Shown in pieces: positions 1 to 8,923 of a stretch of DNA of 64,000 bases. Position 1 is the stretch's first letter. Each line of letters begins with the position of its first letter. Source of the stretch: Clostridia bacterium (GTDB taxonomy: Bacteria; Bacillota; Clostridia; Christensenellales; Aristaeellaceae); assembly GCA_017541205.1 (NCBI GenBank), contig JAFXZO010000023.1:1-64000 (forward strand), read 5' to 3'. Below the pieces are notes generated by a model that did no database searches, was not told the origin of the DNA, and worked only from the letters and a program-made list of their open reading frames with translations. The position numbers and the translations under genes were made by a program.

Positions 1-773
1 ACCATGGCGTCGGTGATCAGGTCGCCCAGGTTGGTCTCTTCGGTCCGGTTGCCGGGGGCCTTGGCGCCGTTCAGTTCCACCTCGGTGGCGGCGAACACAG
101 CGCCGTACTTGGCTTCCGCGTCCGCGGTGTAGGTGCTCAGGGTCGCCTGTGCTTCTTCGACCGCGGCGGCCAGCTTGGCTTCCAGATCGCTCACGGCGGC
201 AGTGGCGGTTTCGGCGGTCTTGAGCGCGTCGTCCTTTTCGCCGGCCAGGGCCGCGATCTGCTCCTGCAGCTGCGCGGCATAGGCCTTTTCTTCCTCCAGG
301 GCCCGGAGCGCTTCCTCCAATTGCTGGCGCAGGGCCTCGTCTTCCGCGGCCAAAATGTCCTGCGCGCTGGCAATTTGCACCTGATAGGAGGAGAAAGCAA
401 AACCATCCACCAAATTTTCATCGATATCGGCGGCCTGCTCCACCAGGATTTTGATTTCATATTCGCCGCCCGGGGCGTTCGGCCGTACGAGGAAGGATAC
501 CGGCACGGCTTCCCCGACCGGGATGCCGTAAATGTTGATGCTCATAATGGGCGCGTCGTTCTGCACATAGCTGGAGGGGATCAGTTCAAATACGTCGTGG
601 TCATACTCCAGCTTCAGCGTCGCGCCGACCGCGTGATGCGGATTCTCCGTCACGGTGAACACCAGATCGATCGTATCCCCGGGCTGATAGGAGGGGATTT
701 CCTCGCCCAGCGCGAGGGACGGAACGAGCATCATCAGCGCAAGAACCAGCGCGGCGCATTTTTTCAGGAACAT
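1..773 (-). CDS. Secreted cohesin-like / coiled-coil protein with 5'-nucleotidase C-terminal domain (partial)
   Basis: Partial gene running off the left edge; ATG at 773 follows an AGGAGGAGG site. The visible 257 residues are a signal peptide (about 1-23, KK then a Leu/Ala/Met core), a cohesin-like beta module (about 24-130, with YQPGDTIDLVFTV, LEYDHDVFELIPS and an ENLVDGFAFSS end), then an Ala/Glu/Leu coiled coil (about 135-220). The last visible residues read RTEETNLGDLITDAM, the hallmark opening of a 5'-nucleotidase C-terminal domain. The cohesin-like module closely matches those of the four LRR proteins at 29.6-35.0 kb, so this is a fifth family member with a different, probably enzymatic, head. 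Whether a metallophosphatase domain also exists cannot be seen. Cell-surface nucleotide hydrolysis is inference. Confidence 0.8.
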   Translation of the reverse strand, partial: MFLKKCAALVLALMMLVPSLALGEEIPSYQPGDTIDLVFTVTENPHHAVGATLKLEYDHDVFELIPSSYVQNDAPIMSINIYGIPVGEAVPVSFLVRPNAPGGEYEIKILVEQAADIDENLVDGFAFSSYQVQIASAQDILAAEDEALRQQLEEALRALEEEKAYAAQLQEQIAALAGEKDDALKTAETATAAVSDLEAKLAAAVEEAQATLSTYTADAEAKYGAVFAATEVELNGAKAPGNRTEETNLGDLITDAM

Positions 774-821
774 GGAAAGGGCCTCCTCCTGCCGTGTTTT
801 CGCAGCCGCGGCATATGCATC

Positions 822-850
822 AGTATACCATGCCGCACCGACGGTTTCAA
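822..850 (-). promoter_or_regulatory. Promoter of the partial cohesin-like/5'-nucleotidase gene
   Basis: On the minus strand TTGAAA (850-845), a 17-base spacer and TATACT (827-822) with an extended TGG before the -10, about 50 bases upstream of the ATG at 773. This is a good vegetative sigma-A type promoter. Confidence 0.7.
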
Positions 851-890
851 TGATTATCCGCTATATTTGCTCGCGCGAAGGGCATTTATA

Positions 891-981
891 AGCGCCTGCG
901 GCGCTCGAGATAACGCTAAAGCGTTTCGATATACGCTACGCGTTCGATATGCCCCTTCGGGGCGTGATATGCGCTTCGCGC
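891..981 (-). repeat. Array of five short hairpins separated by ATATCGA-like spacers
   Basis: Five back-to-back inverted repeats. In plus-strand coordinates they are AGCGCC/GGCGCT (891-905), AACGCT/AGCGTT (912-925), ACGC/GCGT (933-943), GCCCC/GGGGC (951-963) and GCGC/GCGC (971-981). On the minus strand four of the five loops are GNA triplets (GAA, GAA, GTA, GCA), and the spacers are variants of ATATCGA. Stem sequences differ from unit to unit while loop and spacer are kept. Degenerate copies may flank it (about 868-885 and 1012-1024). The array fills the gap between the end of melA and the promoter of the cohesin-like gene. It resembles hairpin/GATATA arrays I know from other gut Clostridia; its function is unknown. 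Confidence 0.75.
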
Positions 982-1025
982 GATGGAGTTTGCTTTGATA
1001 AGTATGAACCTCGCTATATCGCGGC

Positions 1026-2468
1026 TCAATGGAATTTGGGCAGCCAGTCTCCGTGCGCGTCGATCAGATCGTCGCACATGGCCACGATATCGTCGATGGA
1101 CAGCTCGGCGGCGGTGTGCGGGTCCATCATGACAGCCTGGTAGATATAATCCTTTTTGAGGGTGCGGGCCGCTTCGATGGTGAGCAATTGCACGTTGATG
1201 TTGGTGCGGTTCAGGGCGGCGCACTGCTCGGGCAGATCGCCGACATAGCAGGGCGTCACGCCGTTCTTATCCACCAGACACGGCACCTCCACGCAGGCGT
1301 TTCGCGGCAGGTTGGTGATCAGGCCGGTGTTGAGCACGTTCCCGCCGATCTTAAAGGGCTTATTGGTTTCCATCGCTTCCATGATGGAGCTGGCGTATTC
1401 GCGGGTGCGCGTATGGGTCAAAAGCGGGTTGGCAATCAGCTCGTTCCTGCGCTCCTTCCAGTGCTCGATCTGGCTGACGCAGCGGCGCGGATATTCGTCC
1501 AGCGGGATGCGGAAGCGGTCGATCAGCTCGGGATACCTGTCCTTGATGAACCAGGGCGTGTATTCGCTGGTATGCTCGCTGGATTCGGTGAGGTAGTAGC
1601 CAAAGCGGTTCAGCATTTCGATGCGCACCATATCGCCATGCTTGCCGGTGGCCCGATAGTCGTCATAGCCGTCCTTGATCCACTTGCGCTGGCCGTCGTC
1701 CAGCTTGTCCGCGGTGGTCCCCATCCGGGCGGCGCAAACCGCGGTGAACTCCTCCAGCGTGCCGCGGTCCAGCTTTCCCTCGTTGAACAGCTTCGCCCTG
1801 CGCCGGATCTCCGGGTACAAGTCCTTCCCGTCCCTGCTGATCTCCAGCAGCCAGGCCTGGTGGTTGATGCCCGCGATTTTCTGCTGCACCGTGTCGCTGT
1901 ATTCCATGCCCAGCTCGCAAAGCAGCGTGGACGCGCAGACCTGCACGCTGTGGCAAAGCCCCACGGTGCGCACGTTCGTCAGCCGCAGCATGGCCCCGGT
2001 CAGCATCGCCATGGGGTTGGTATAGTTGAGCAGCCACGCGTCCGGGCACACTTCCTCCATGTCCCGGGCGAAATCCAGCATCACCGGTATGGTGCGCAGC
2101 GCGCGGAACACGCCGCCCACGCCCAGCGTGTCCGCGATCGTCTGGCGCAGGCCGTATTTTTTCGGGATCTCAAAATCCGTCACCGTGCACGGCTCGTACC
2201 CGCCCACCTGGATGGCGTTGACCACGTAATTCGCGCCGCGCAGGGCGTCCTTCCTGTTTTCGACGCCCAGGTAGGCTTCGATGCACGCCTTCGCGCCGTA
2301 ATTTTGGTTGATGGCGTTCAGCATGGCGCGGGATTCCTCCAGGCGCTCCGCGTCGATGTCGTAAAGCGCGATCACGCTGCTTTCCAGCGCGGGCGTGAGG
2401 ATGCTGTCCCCCAGCACGTTCTTGGCGAATACCGTAGAGCCCGCACCCATAAAAGCGATCTTGGGCAT
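1026..2468 (-). CDS. melA: Alpha-galactosidase, glycoside hydrolase family 4
   Basis: Hydrolyses alpha-galactosides such as melibiose in the cytoplasm by the NAD- and metal-dependent oxidation/elimination mechanism of family GH4. The 480 residues follow Bacillus subtilis MelA closely from end to end. A dinucleotide-binding GAGST lies at residues 8-12, the metal-ligand Cys in LCHSVQ is about residue 172, the GINHQAW His is about 203, and ESSEHTSEY follows at about 315. The ATG at 2468 has AAGGAGGATCAGGC upstream. It stands alone: the genes on both sides encode surface proteins, and no sugar transporter is adjacent. No clear promoter was found in the 110 bases upstream. Alpha-glucosidase or glucuronidase activity is possible in GH4, but the MelA-like sequence makes galactosidase most likely. 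Confidence 0.9.
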   Translation of the reverse strand: MPKIAFMGAGSTVFAKNVLGDSILTPALESSVIALYDIDAERLEESRAMLNAINQNYGAKACIEAYLGVENRKDALRGANYVVNAIQVGGYEPCTVTDFEIPKKYGLRQTIADTLGVGGVFRALRTIPVMLDFARDMEEVCPDAWLLNYTNPMAMLTGAMLRLTNVRTVGLCHSVQVCASTLLCELGMEYSDTVQQKIAGINHQAWLLEISRDGKDLYPEIRRRAKLFNEGKLDRGTLEEFTAVCAARMGTTADKLDDGQRKWIKDGYDDYRATGKHGDMVRIEMLNRFGYYLTESSEHTSEYTPWFIKDRYPELIDRFRIPLDEYPRRCVSQIEHWKERRNELIANPLLTHTRTREYASSIMEAMETNKPFKIGGNVLNTGLITNLPRNACVEVPCLVDKNGVTPCYVGDLPEQCAALNRTNINVQLLTIEAARTLKKDYIYQAVMMDPHTAAELSIDDIVAMCDDLIDAHGDWLPKFH

Positions 2469-2531
2469 GCCTGATCCTCCTTTGATTCTTGCTTTTTCAA
2501 CCGAGGAAAATTGGCCGAAGCCAAAAGCTTT

Positions 2532-2580
2532 GGAGGGAACCGCGCCTGGAACGCAAGCGCGGTTCCCTCCTTGTTTTTTT
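2532..2580 (+). terminator. Strong hairpin with T-run on the plus strand
   Basis: A perfect 14-base stem (GGAGGGAACCGCGC 2532-2545 with its complement 2557-2570), an 11-base loop and then TTGTTTTTTT. The T-run is on the plus strand although both flanking genes are on the minus strand. For minus transcripts the hairpin sits just after the stop codon of the 1550-residue gene but is followed only by CAAAGCTTTTGG. It may act in both directions or block antisense transcription. Confidence 0.65.
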
Positions 2581-5500
2581 ACTTACATCTCCTCATCACG
2601 TCCACGACGACGCTGCGGTTCATGATCTCGGCGACGATCTCGGGATTGTTGGGATAGAGGTAGGTATAGAACGCCTCGCGGTTCTTCAGGAGCGAATCAA
2701 ACAGATTCCGGCAGGCGCTGATGACCCTGCGGGTTTCCTTTTCGGCGCTCTTGTACTGGGCGGACACCTGCGCGTTGAGGGCAGACTGCCAGGAGCGGCG
2801 GGCGTTGATGAACGCCTCGGCAAAGCCCACGCGGGTCCTGGCCTGGCGAACGAGGGAGAGGGCATAGCGATCCTGGACGATATGCTCGTCGCAGAGCCGC
2901 TCGGTGAAGCGCAGGGTGCTGTCGTCCACAGGGACCGCGCTGATAAAGCACTTTGTCCCGGCGGGGCCGCCCGCGGTCTCGGCGCCGTAGGAGCCGGTCA
3001 CCAGGCTGTCCATGCGCGCGTCCGGCGCGTAATGGATGAGGTAGCACAGTTCGGCGCACTGGCCCATCATCATTTCCGCTGCGGCCTTTTCCGCGGCGGC
3101 GCTCTCCGCGCTGCGGTAGTCCATGGCCTGGATCATGGCCTTGTACACATCGACGTACGCGTAGAACGTGGCGCGGTCGGCCATGACGGTCATGCGGGCG
3201 CTGCCGGTGGAGGCCTTGAGGATCAGTTGGTACATTTCTTCCAGCTCGGCGCGCCATTGATCGGCGGCCTGACGCCATGCGGCGGCGGTGTTGCTGTCCT
3301 TGGCGGCGGCATAGAGGGCGGCATGCTTTTTGCACAGGTGCTGCTCATATTCCGCCGTGCCGTCGACGCGGTTCTTGAGCGTCAGGATGCAGGCGTCTTC
3401 CTTGCCCTCGGCCACGATCGGGGTCTTGATGGTGCCGGTGGGCGTTTTGGGCGGCACGGGTACGGGATCGGGCGCGGTGGGGCTCTCCACGGGATCGGAC
3501 ACCACGGGCACGTCGATCAGCATGCCGCAGGTGTAATAGCCCAGGCCATAGTTGACCACCTTGCCGGCCGCCACGTCCTCGGCCTTGACGACGTAGCTGA
3601 ACTTATATTTGTAGGTTTCCGTAGGATGCAGGGTGGTGATGGTGGCGAAAGCGCCCATGAAGGTGTCGCTCAGGCTGTCGCCCACGGTCACGTCGGTCAG
3701 CTCTGCGTTGCCGGTATTGGTGACGAAGATGTTGTAGGTGATGGTTTCGCCCTCGACGTAATACTTGCCGTTCGCGGGCTTGCTGATTTCCACCTTCTCC
3801 ACCTTCAGCTCGGGCGTCTTGATTTCGGGATCGGGCGCGTCGATATCCGCGTCGCGCTTCTGCTCATCTTCCGCGTAGTAATAGTGTCCCTCCGAATCGT
3901 AGCCCGAAATATACGCCCAGTCGTAAATATACTTGGTGAGCTCCGCGTCACAGTCGGAGACCGTGTAGTTGAAGCTGAAGGTGCCCGTATCGCCGGGGTT
4001 CATGACGATGTCATCCGCCAGATAACCTCCGGTGACGGGCGCGACTCCCAGCATCATCGCCTCGTAATCGTATACCGACACATATTGCAGCTGCACCTTG
4101 CTGCTGTTGGCCCAGTCCACGCGAATGGGGACCACTTCGCCCTTCACATAGTAGCTGCCGTTGTCCGGGCCCTTTTCGAGCGTGATGTAGATGGATACGT
4201 TGCCCACGTCGTTGTTCGGATCGAGGGTGGGTACGATGACCGTATCGCTGACGGCCGTCCTTTCCTCGCCGGTTTCCGGATCAGTCCATTTGGCGGTGGC
4301 GGTATTCACGATCTGCTTATTGTCCACATCCTGCTGCGTAACGCTATGGGAGAAGACCACATCGTAATTATGCCCATGGGCGGGCACGGAAATCACGGCG
4401 ACGGGATCGCTGCCGAACAGCGGGTCATAGATCGATACGGCAGGCAGATCCACGTCGCTGTTGTTTGCCACCACGAACCAGTAACTGACCTGTTCGCCCA
4501 GCACATAGCCGTTGGGATTGGCCGAAGCGCTGTTCTCAACTTTATGGATGGCCACGCCGCTTTCCACGGGCGGAACAGGCGGGTCGCCGGATACGTCGTG
4601 CGTGAATTCCACGGGGTTGGAGGAATACGTTTTCTCGCCCCATTCGCCATGGGCGATAAACGAGATGTGCAATTTGCCGTTCGTATCCAATTCGCCCGCG
4701 TCGAAGCTGTTATACAGGTAAAGATCGGGTGTATCGTCCCCGGGGAAGAGCGGATAGGGGCCGAACGACTGCGTAAAGGTTCCCCCCGCGGTGGTAATCA
4801 CGATATCGGATACGTCGCAGCGTTCTTTGCCGATATTGCTCACGACGGCCCGGTAGGTCTTGGTGCCCGTCTGGCCCGCGTCGTCAAAGCTGAAGGGCTC
4901 GGCGTCCAGGCTGACCACATACAGGCTCAGCTCCGGCCCGTCCTCCGTTTCATGGCCATAGATATCCAGCGGCACATCAACGGATTTGGCGTTGGTCACG
5001 TATTCCATGCCGTCAAAGTCATAGCGGGCTTCAAACGTGCGGCGCAGCGCCCCGGCCCCCATATCGCCGTCCGTCACCTTCACCAGCACGGTGCCCGTCG
5101 CGCTTTCGTCCGGGGCGATGGTCTGGCCCGCGGCAATCGGGAATGCGCTGAAATCGTATTCGTCGCCCGCGACCGCGCTGCTCACAATCAATTCGTTGAA
5201 TAAAACGCTCGCCTTGCCGGTGTTCTTGACCGTCACTTCGCACCCGATCCAATCGCCGGCCTGTTTGCCCGCGCCGGACTCCGCGTTCACGCTGACAATG
5301 GCGAGCTCGCCTTCGTCTGTGCCCTCCTCATGCACGATCACGAAGCGTTCATCGCATACGTTGCTGGTCACATCCACCTGATTTTCGGTATAGCCGACGG
5401 CCTTCCAGTGCGCATAGACTTCGCCGCCATTCGCCTTGGCGTAGTTCCAGTCGTCCAGGGTAATGTAAACGTTGCTGGTCACTTTGAATTCTTCGCCGGG

Positions 5501-7231
5501 CGCCAGCGGGGCGGCATTGGTGGAGAAGGAGGCGCCGGAATCCCAGTCCTCAAAGATGCGCACGTCATAGAGCGTTTCGTCGGAATTGTTGACCGCGGTC
5601 AGCTTGATTTCCGCGGAATCGTGCAGATTCAGCAGCGTGGGGCCGTCCACCCATTCCTCCCGCAATTCCAGCGCGTACATCACGACGGGGCCCGGATCCG
5701 GCGGCACGGAGATGGCGGTGGGCAGATCGATCTGCTCGTCGTTGCTGTAGATCGGCATGCCGGAAGCGTCATAGCCCCAGCCGGACCAGGAGATCAGCGC
5801 GTGGCCGGCGTCCTCGTGCGCGCCGATGATGTGCGCGGTAAAGGTGCGCGTGGTGCTCGCGCCCGCGGCCAGATAGCCGTACACGATCTTATCCATCATG
5901 ATCTGATCGTCCATCTGCACCTGGCAGTCGAAAAGGTCCGTTTGCCCCTTGTTTTCCAGCGTCACATCGAAGGTGACGTCATTGCCCTCCATGTAGGCGG
6001 ACTGCACGGCGCTGGTCTGCACGAAGCTGAGGACGAGGAATTCAACGGGTTCGTCGGACACGCCCGGTTCCGGCGCCTCGCCGGTGGTCAGCGGCACGCT
6101 CAGCGTCGCGGTGTCAACGTCGGAATAGCCCTTGCCGTTGCTGTATTCCGCGCCCCAATAGCGGTTCAGGGTATCGGAATCCTGGAAATCCGCCTCCGTC
6201 ACATAGATGGTCTGGGTCCAGGAATATTCCTCGTAGGGGGCCAGGGTGGCGGGTATAGGCAGCCCGGCGTCGGTTTCTTCGCTGCCCAGGACCGCGTAAT
6301 AGCCCACGAGGTACAGCATTATCGAGGAACTGCTCCTCAGCGTCAGCGTTGCTTCAAAGCTGTCGCCCGGCTTGAAGGGGCCGTCCGGATGGACAATGTC
6401 CAGATCGATGTACGGATAGGTGTAATCCTCGGTTATTTCCGGCGTCACCGCGGCGGGCATCCCGGGCGTGGGATCCGGCGAGTCGGGCGCGGGGACATCG
6501 GGGATGGGGGCGGCCGTCACGCCGCCAAAGGTGTTGCCGTCCGCGTCAAATTCCTCTTCCTCCACGTGGCTGGCGCTGTATTTGCACACGCGGCGGCGCA
6601 GGCCCTTTTGGCCGTCCGACGGCTCGCGCACGGTTTCCCATTCGCCCCAGGAATGGTCGCCGTAGCCCCAGTAAGAATAATCAATGGTGCCGCAGCGGAT
6701 GCACTTGCGCTCGCGCAGCTCCAGCGTCACGCAGGTGCCCGGCTCATCCACCTTCCAATCGCCCCATTCATGGCTGCCGTTGGCCGCCACGGTGCGGCTT
6801 TCTTTCTTGCCGCAGCGGGAGCAGGTGCGTTCCTCCGTGCCATCCTGGACGCAGGTGGGCTTTTGGGTCTGCTTCCAGGAGCTCCAGTTGTGGCCCAGGG
6901 CTTTGAGCTGCTCGCGATAGCTGTCGCCGCAGCGGGTGCAGGTGTAGGAAGCGTAGCCGCCCTCCGTGCACGTTGGCGCCTGAACGATGGTCTGCTTGTA
7001 ATCGTGCCCCGGGCCCGGCCTTTCCTCCACCTTGGATTCGCCGCAGGAGCAGACGTACACATAATACGCCGGGGACGTGCAGCCGGTGTAGTCGATATCC
7101 TGGAGCACCCAGTTGTGCGTGTGCGCAGCGCTTCCCGTCCTGTAGGGAGCAGCCGCGCCGTCCGCCAGCGCGCTTCCCGTCATGGACAGAAGCAGAGCCA
7201 GGGCCGTGATGAAAGCCATGATTCGCTTCAT
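2579..7231 (-). CDS. Very large secreted protein: Cys-rich zinc-ribbon-like repeats, many Ig-like/DUF11-type domains, duplicated C-terminal helical domain
   Basis: 1550 residues with an AGGAGGAG site before the ATG. A signal peptide ends near residue 23 (SALA/DG). Residues about 35-235 hold four or five repeats built on HxW...C...CxxCG (CTRCG, CSRCG, CIRCG), likely small metal-binding ribbons. A Pro-rich linker follows, then to about residue 1270 a series of beta-sandwich repeats of the CARDB/DUF11 kind (for example NIFVTNTGNAELTDV). The last 270 residues are different and look duplicated: CILTLK...LCKKH and CFISAV...LCDEH start two helical halves with W/R/E-rich helices, faintly like LprI-type domains. 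There is no LPXTG motif or C-terminal membrane anchor. Probably a surface stalk or adhesin; the partner is unknown. Confidence 0.8.
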   Translation of the reverse strand: MKRIMAFITALALLLSMTGSALADGAAAPYRTGSAAHTHNWVLQDIDYTGCTSPAYYVYVCSCGESKVEERPGPGHDYKQTIVQAPTCTEGGYASYTCTRCGDSYREQLKALGHNWSSWKQTQKPTCVQDGTEERTCSRCGKKESRTVAANGSHEWGDWKVDEPGTCVTLELRERKCIRCGTIDYSYWGYGDHSWGEWETVREPSDGQKGLRRRVCKYSASHVEEEEFDADGNTFGGVTAAPIPDVPAPDSPDPTPGMPAAVTPEITEDYTYPYIDLDIVHPDGPFKPGDSFEATLTLRSSSSIMLYLVGYYAVLGSEETDAGLPIPATLAPYEEYSWTQTIYVTEADFQDSDTLNRYWGAEYSNGKGYSDVDTATLSVPLTTGEAPEPGVSDEPVEFLVLSFVQTSAVQSAYMEGNDVTFDVTLENKGQTDLFDCQVQMDDQIMMDKIVYGYLAAGASTTRTFTAHIIGAHEDAGHALISWSGWGYDASGMPIYSNDEQIDLPTAISVPPDPGPVVMYALELREEWVDGPTLLNLHDSAEIKLTAVNNSDETLYDVRIFEDWDSGASFSTNAAPLAPGEEFKVTSNVYITLDDWNYAKANGGEVYAHWKAVGYTENQVDVTSNVCDERFVIVHEEGTDEGELAIVSVNAESGAGKQAGDWIGCEVTVKNTGKASVLFNELIVSSAVAGDEYDFSAFPIAAGQTIAPDESATGTVLVKVTDGDMGAGALRRTFEARYDFDGMEYVTNAKSVDVPLDIYGHETEDGPELSLYVVSLDAEPFSFDDAGQTGTKTYRAVVSNIGKERCDVSDIVITTAGGTFTQSFGPYPLFPGDDTPDLYLYNSFDAGELDTNGKLHISFIAHGEWGEKTYSSNPVEFTHDVSGDPPVPPVESGVAIHKVENSASANPNGYVLGEQVSYWFVVANNSDVDLPAVSIYDPLFGSDPVAVISVPAHGHNYDVVFSHSVTQQDVDNKQIVNTATAKWTDPETGEERTAVSDTVIVPTLDPNNDVGNVSIYITLEKGPDNGSYYVKGEVVPIRVDWANSSKVQLQYVSVYDYEAMMLGVAPVTGGYLADDIVMNPGDTGTFSFNYTVSDCDAELTKYIYDWAYISGYDSEGHYYYAEDEQKRDADIDAPDPEIKTPELKVEKVEISKPANGKYYVEGETITYNIFVTNTGNAELTDVTVGDSLSDTFMGAFATITTLHPTETYKYKFSYVVKAEDVAAGKVVNYGLGYYTCGMLIDVPVVSDPVESPTAPDPVPVPPKTPTGTIKTPIVAEGKEDACILTLKNRVDGTAEYEQHLCKKHAALYAAAKDSNTAAAWRQAADQWRAELEEMYQLILKASTGSARMTVMADRATFYAYVDVYKAMIQAMDYRSAESAAAEKAAAEMMMGQCAELCYLIHYAPDARMDSLVTGSYGAETAGGPAGTKCFISAVPVDDSTLRFTERLCDEHIVQDRYALSLVRQARTRVGFAEAFINARRSWQSALNAQVSAQYKSAEKETRRVISACRNLFDSLLKNREAFYTYLYPNNPEIVAEIMNRSVVVDVMRRCK

Positions 7232-7297
7232 TTTCTTCTCCTCCTATGGTATGTGATATGCTCCGCCGCCCTTCCGCGGCAATAATTTCCTGATATG

Positions 7298-7326
7298 ATT
7301 ATACCTGAAAACAGCCTTTTTGTCTG
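7298..7326 (-). promoter_or_regulatory. Promoter of the 1550-residue surface protein gene
   Basis: Minus strand CAGACA (7326-7321), a 17-base spacer and a consensus TATAAT (7303-7298), about 67 bases upstream of the start codon. It lies downstream of the terminator of the WG-repeat gene, so the large gene is transcribed on its own. Confidence 0.65.
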
Positions 7327-7390
7327 CCCCTGATCTGTTAATTCTTTTTTATATTTTTTGTTTTTTCCGTATTTTGACAGCAGATGCGCT

Positions 7391-7425
7391 CAAAAATAAG
7401 GAGCGGCCCGCACTTCATGGGCCGC
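7391..7425 (-). terminator. Terminator after the WG-repeat gene
   Basis: On the minus strand a GCGGCCC/GGGCCGC stem (7425-7419 and 7409-7403) with a 9-base loop, followed by TCCTTATTTTTG, 20 bases after the stop codon. Confidence 0.7.
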
Positions 7426-7444
7426 CCGATGGTCAGGCTCAGGT

Positions 7445-8854
7445 TTATTTGGATACCAGCCGATAGAGCTCGTACCCGGAATCGGTTTTGACGATCACGC
7501 TGTCGTCGGGGGTAACGGCGTAAGCGTCGCGCGATCCTTTCATCAGCGTTTTGCCCTGCCAATTCACGACATAATGCCGGCCTTCTATCTTGACCGCCAG
7601 CAGATAGCCGCTTCCTTGCTTGCTCTCCAGCGCGCCCAGGGGATCCTCGTGATGGCCGTCGACCGGCGAATAATAATGCAGCTGCGATTTCGTCTGCCGA
7701 TAGTAAAGCAGGCCCAGCATTTCCCATTTGGCCTTGCGGACAAATATCCGCACGGTCTCGCCGGTCGCGGCGGAAATGATATGGCATTCGCCGTCCTTCA
7801 CGGCCCCCAGATAGCCACGGGACACATAAGGATCCACGCCGTTTTTGTTGAGGAGGATCTCGTCGTAATCGCAGGGGAGCAGCTCTCGGTTTTCCTTCAG
7901 GGAATACAGGCCAAAAAGCTCGTCTTTCTTCAGCAGCACATAATCCCCGGAAATCGCGGATACGGAGGCGTAGGTCTCCGCCATCAATTCTTGGCCCGCC
8001 AGATCGAGGATGGAATTCGTCTTTGCGCCGGAATAATCCGTTCGGGTGCCGACCAGGAGAAGGCCGTTTGCCGTCTGCACTTCCTTAACCCCCGAATAAC
8101 CTTCGGCGATCATTTCGTCGGTCAGGCTGTTCACGATGGTCAGGTACCTGATTTGGTAAACGCCGTCTGCGGCCTTTTTGTTCTGGGTTTCATGCGCCGT
8201 TCCGTCCGGTTCAAGGATCGTTACCCGCTCCTGCCGGTCCTGCACGGAAAGATAGCGCCCATGGCCGGAAGCTTTGAGAAATTCATCCCGGGCAAAAGAA
8301 GAAACCAGCCTCGGCGCTTCCCCTTCCGGCGTTCCCAGGAAAAACAGATCGCACCGGACCAAACGGAAAAAGTGCGCTTTGTCCGCCTGGTAATCGCTGT
8401 CTTCCTCCGTCCCGGGCTCCAGCACCCACGCGCCAGCCCAGTATTCGTTGTAGATTTGAAAATATCCGTACGCGTAATCGGAAATCATCGTGCCGTCCAA
8501 AGCCACCAGGGCCAAACGGTTTGCCGAGCGCTCGTTGAGCAGGGGATGCTTCTTGCTTACTTCATAGCGCGAAGCTTGCAGGCACCCGTAGGAGAGATAA
8601 GAAAGATAAGGAAATTTGTATGGACACAGCTGTTTGCCCGCCGAATCGATCAAGCCCCAGGAAGAGGACTTGGAAGACTTGGCAAGCAGATAATGGGTGT
8701 TCGGGACGGCGCTTAAGCTCTGAAACCCGCCCGCGACCTTTTTCAGCGTTTCGGAGGGCTCGGCGAGCGCCGTCCCCGATCCGCACACAAGCAGGACGGC
8801 CAGCGCCAGGCAAGCCCATTTTTTCACAAGCTTTGTTTCAAACTTATCCCTCAT
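7445..8854 (-). CDS. Secreted WG-repeat protein
   Basis: 469 residues with an N-terminal signal peptide (KKWACLALAVLLVCGSGTALA, ending near residue 31). The body has degenerate WG/KWK-type beta repeats such as SSWGLIDSAGKQLCPYKF (about residues 64-81) and ELFGLYSLKENRELLPCDYDEI (about 310-330), each a short hairpin reading out 'Gly-Leu/Ile-(Tyr/Asp)'. Such proteins are exported repeat proteins with no assigned activity. The ATG at 8854 has no convincing Shine-Dalgarno site (TTTCTTTTTCCAAATTCAGC precedes it), so the start is uncertain; a GTG nine codons in is an alternative that keeps the signal peptide. It follows the DUF3842 gene after 69 bases and ends in its own terminator. Confidence 0.7.
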   Translation of the reverse strand: MRDKFETKLVKKWACLALAVLLVCGSGTALAEPSETLKKVAGGFQSLSAVPNTHYLLAKSSKSSSWGLIDSAGKQLCPYKFPYLSYLSYGCLQASRYEVSKKHPLLNERSANRLALVALDGTMISDYAYGYFQIYNEYWAGAWVLEPGTEEDSDYQADKAHFFRLVRCDLFFLGTPEGEAPRLVSSFARDEFLKASGHGRYLSVQDRQERVTILEPDGTAHETQNKKAADGVYQIRYLTIVNSLTDEMIAEGYSGVKEVQTANGLLLVGTRTDYSGAKTNSILDLAGQELMAETYASVSAISGDYVLLKKDELFGLYSLKENRELLPCDYDEILLNKNGVDPYVSRGYLGAVKDGECHIISAATGETVRIFVRKAKWEMLGLLYYRQTKSQLHYYSPVDGHHEDPLGALESKQGSGYLLAVKIEGRHYVVNWQGKTLMKGSRDAYAVTPDDSVIVKTDSGYELYRLVSK

Positions 8855-8923
8855 GCTGAATTTGGAAAAAGAAAATGCAAAACCTTTACGCTTTCAGGCA
8901 GATAACGCAAAACAGCGGGCAGA

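Noticed and set aside
891..981. Hairpin array as a CRISPR array
   Set aside because: Units are about 20 bases, stems vary in sequence and there are no unique 30-base spacers.
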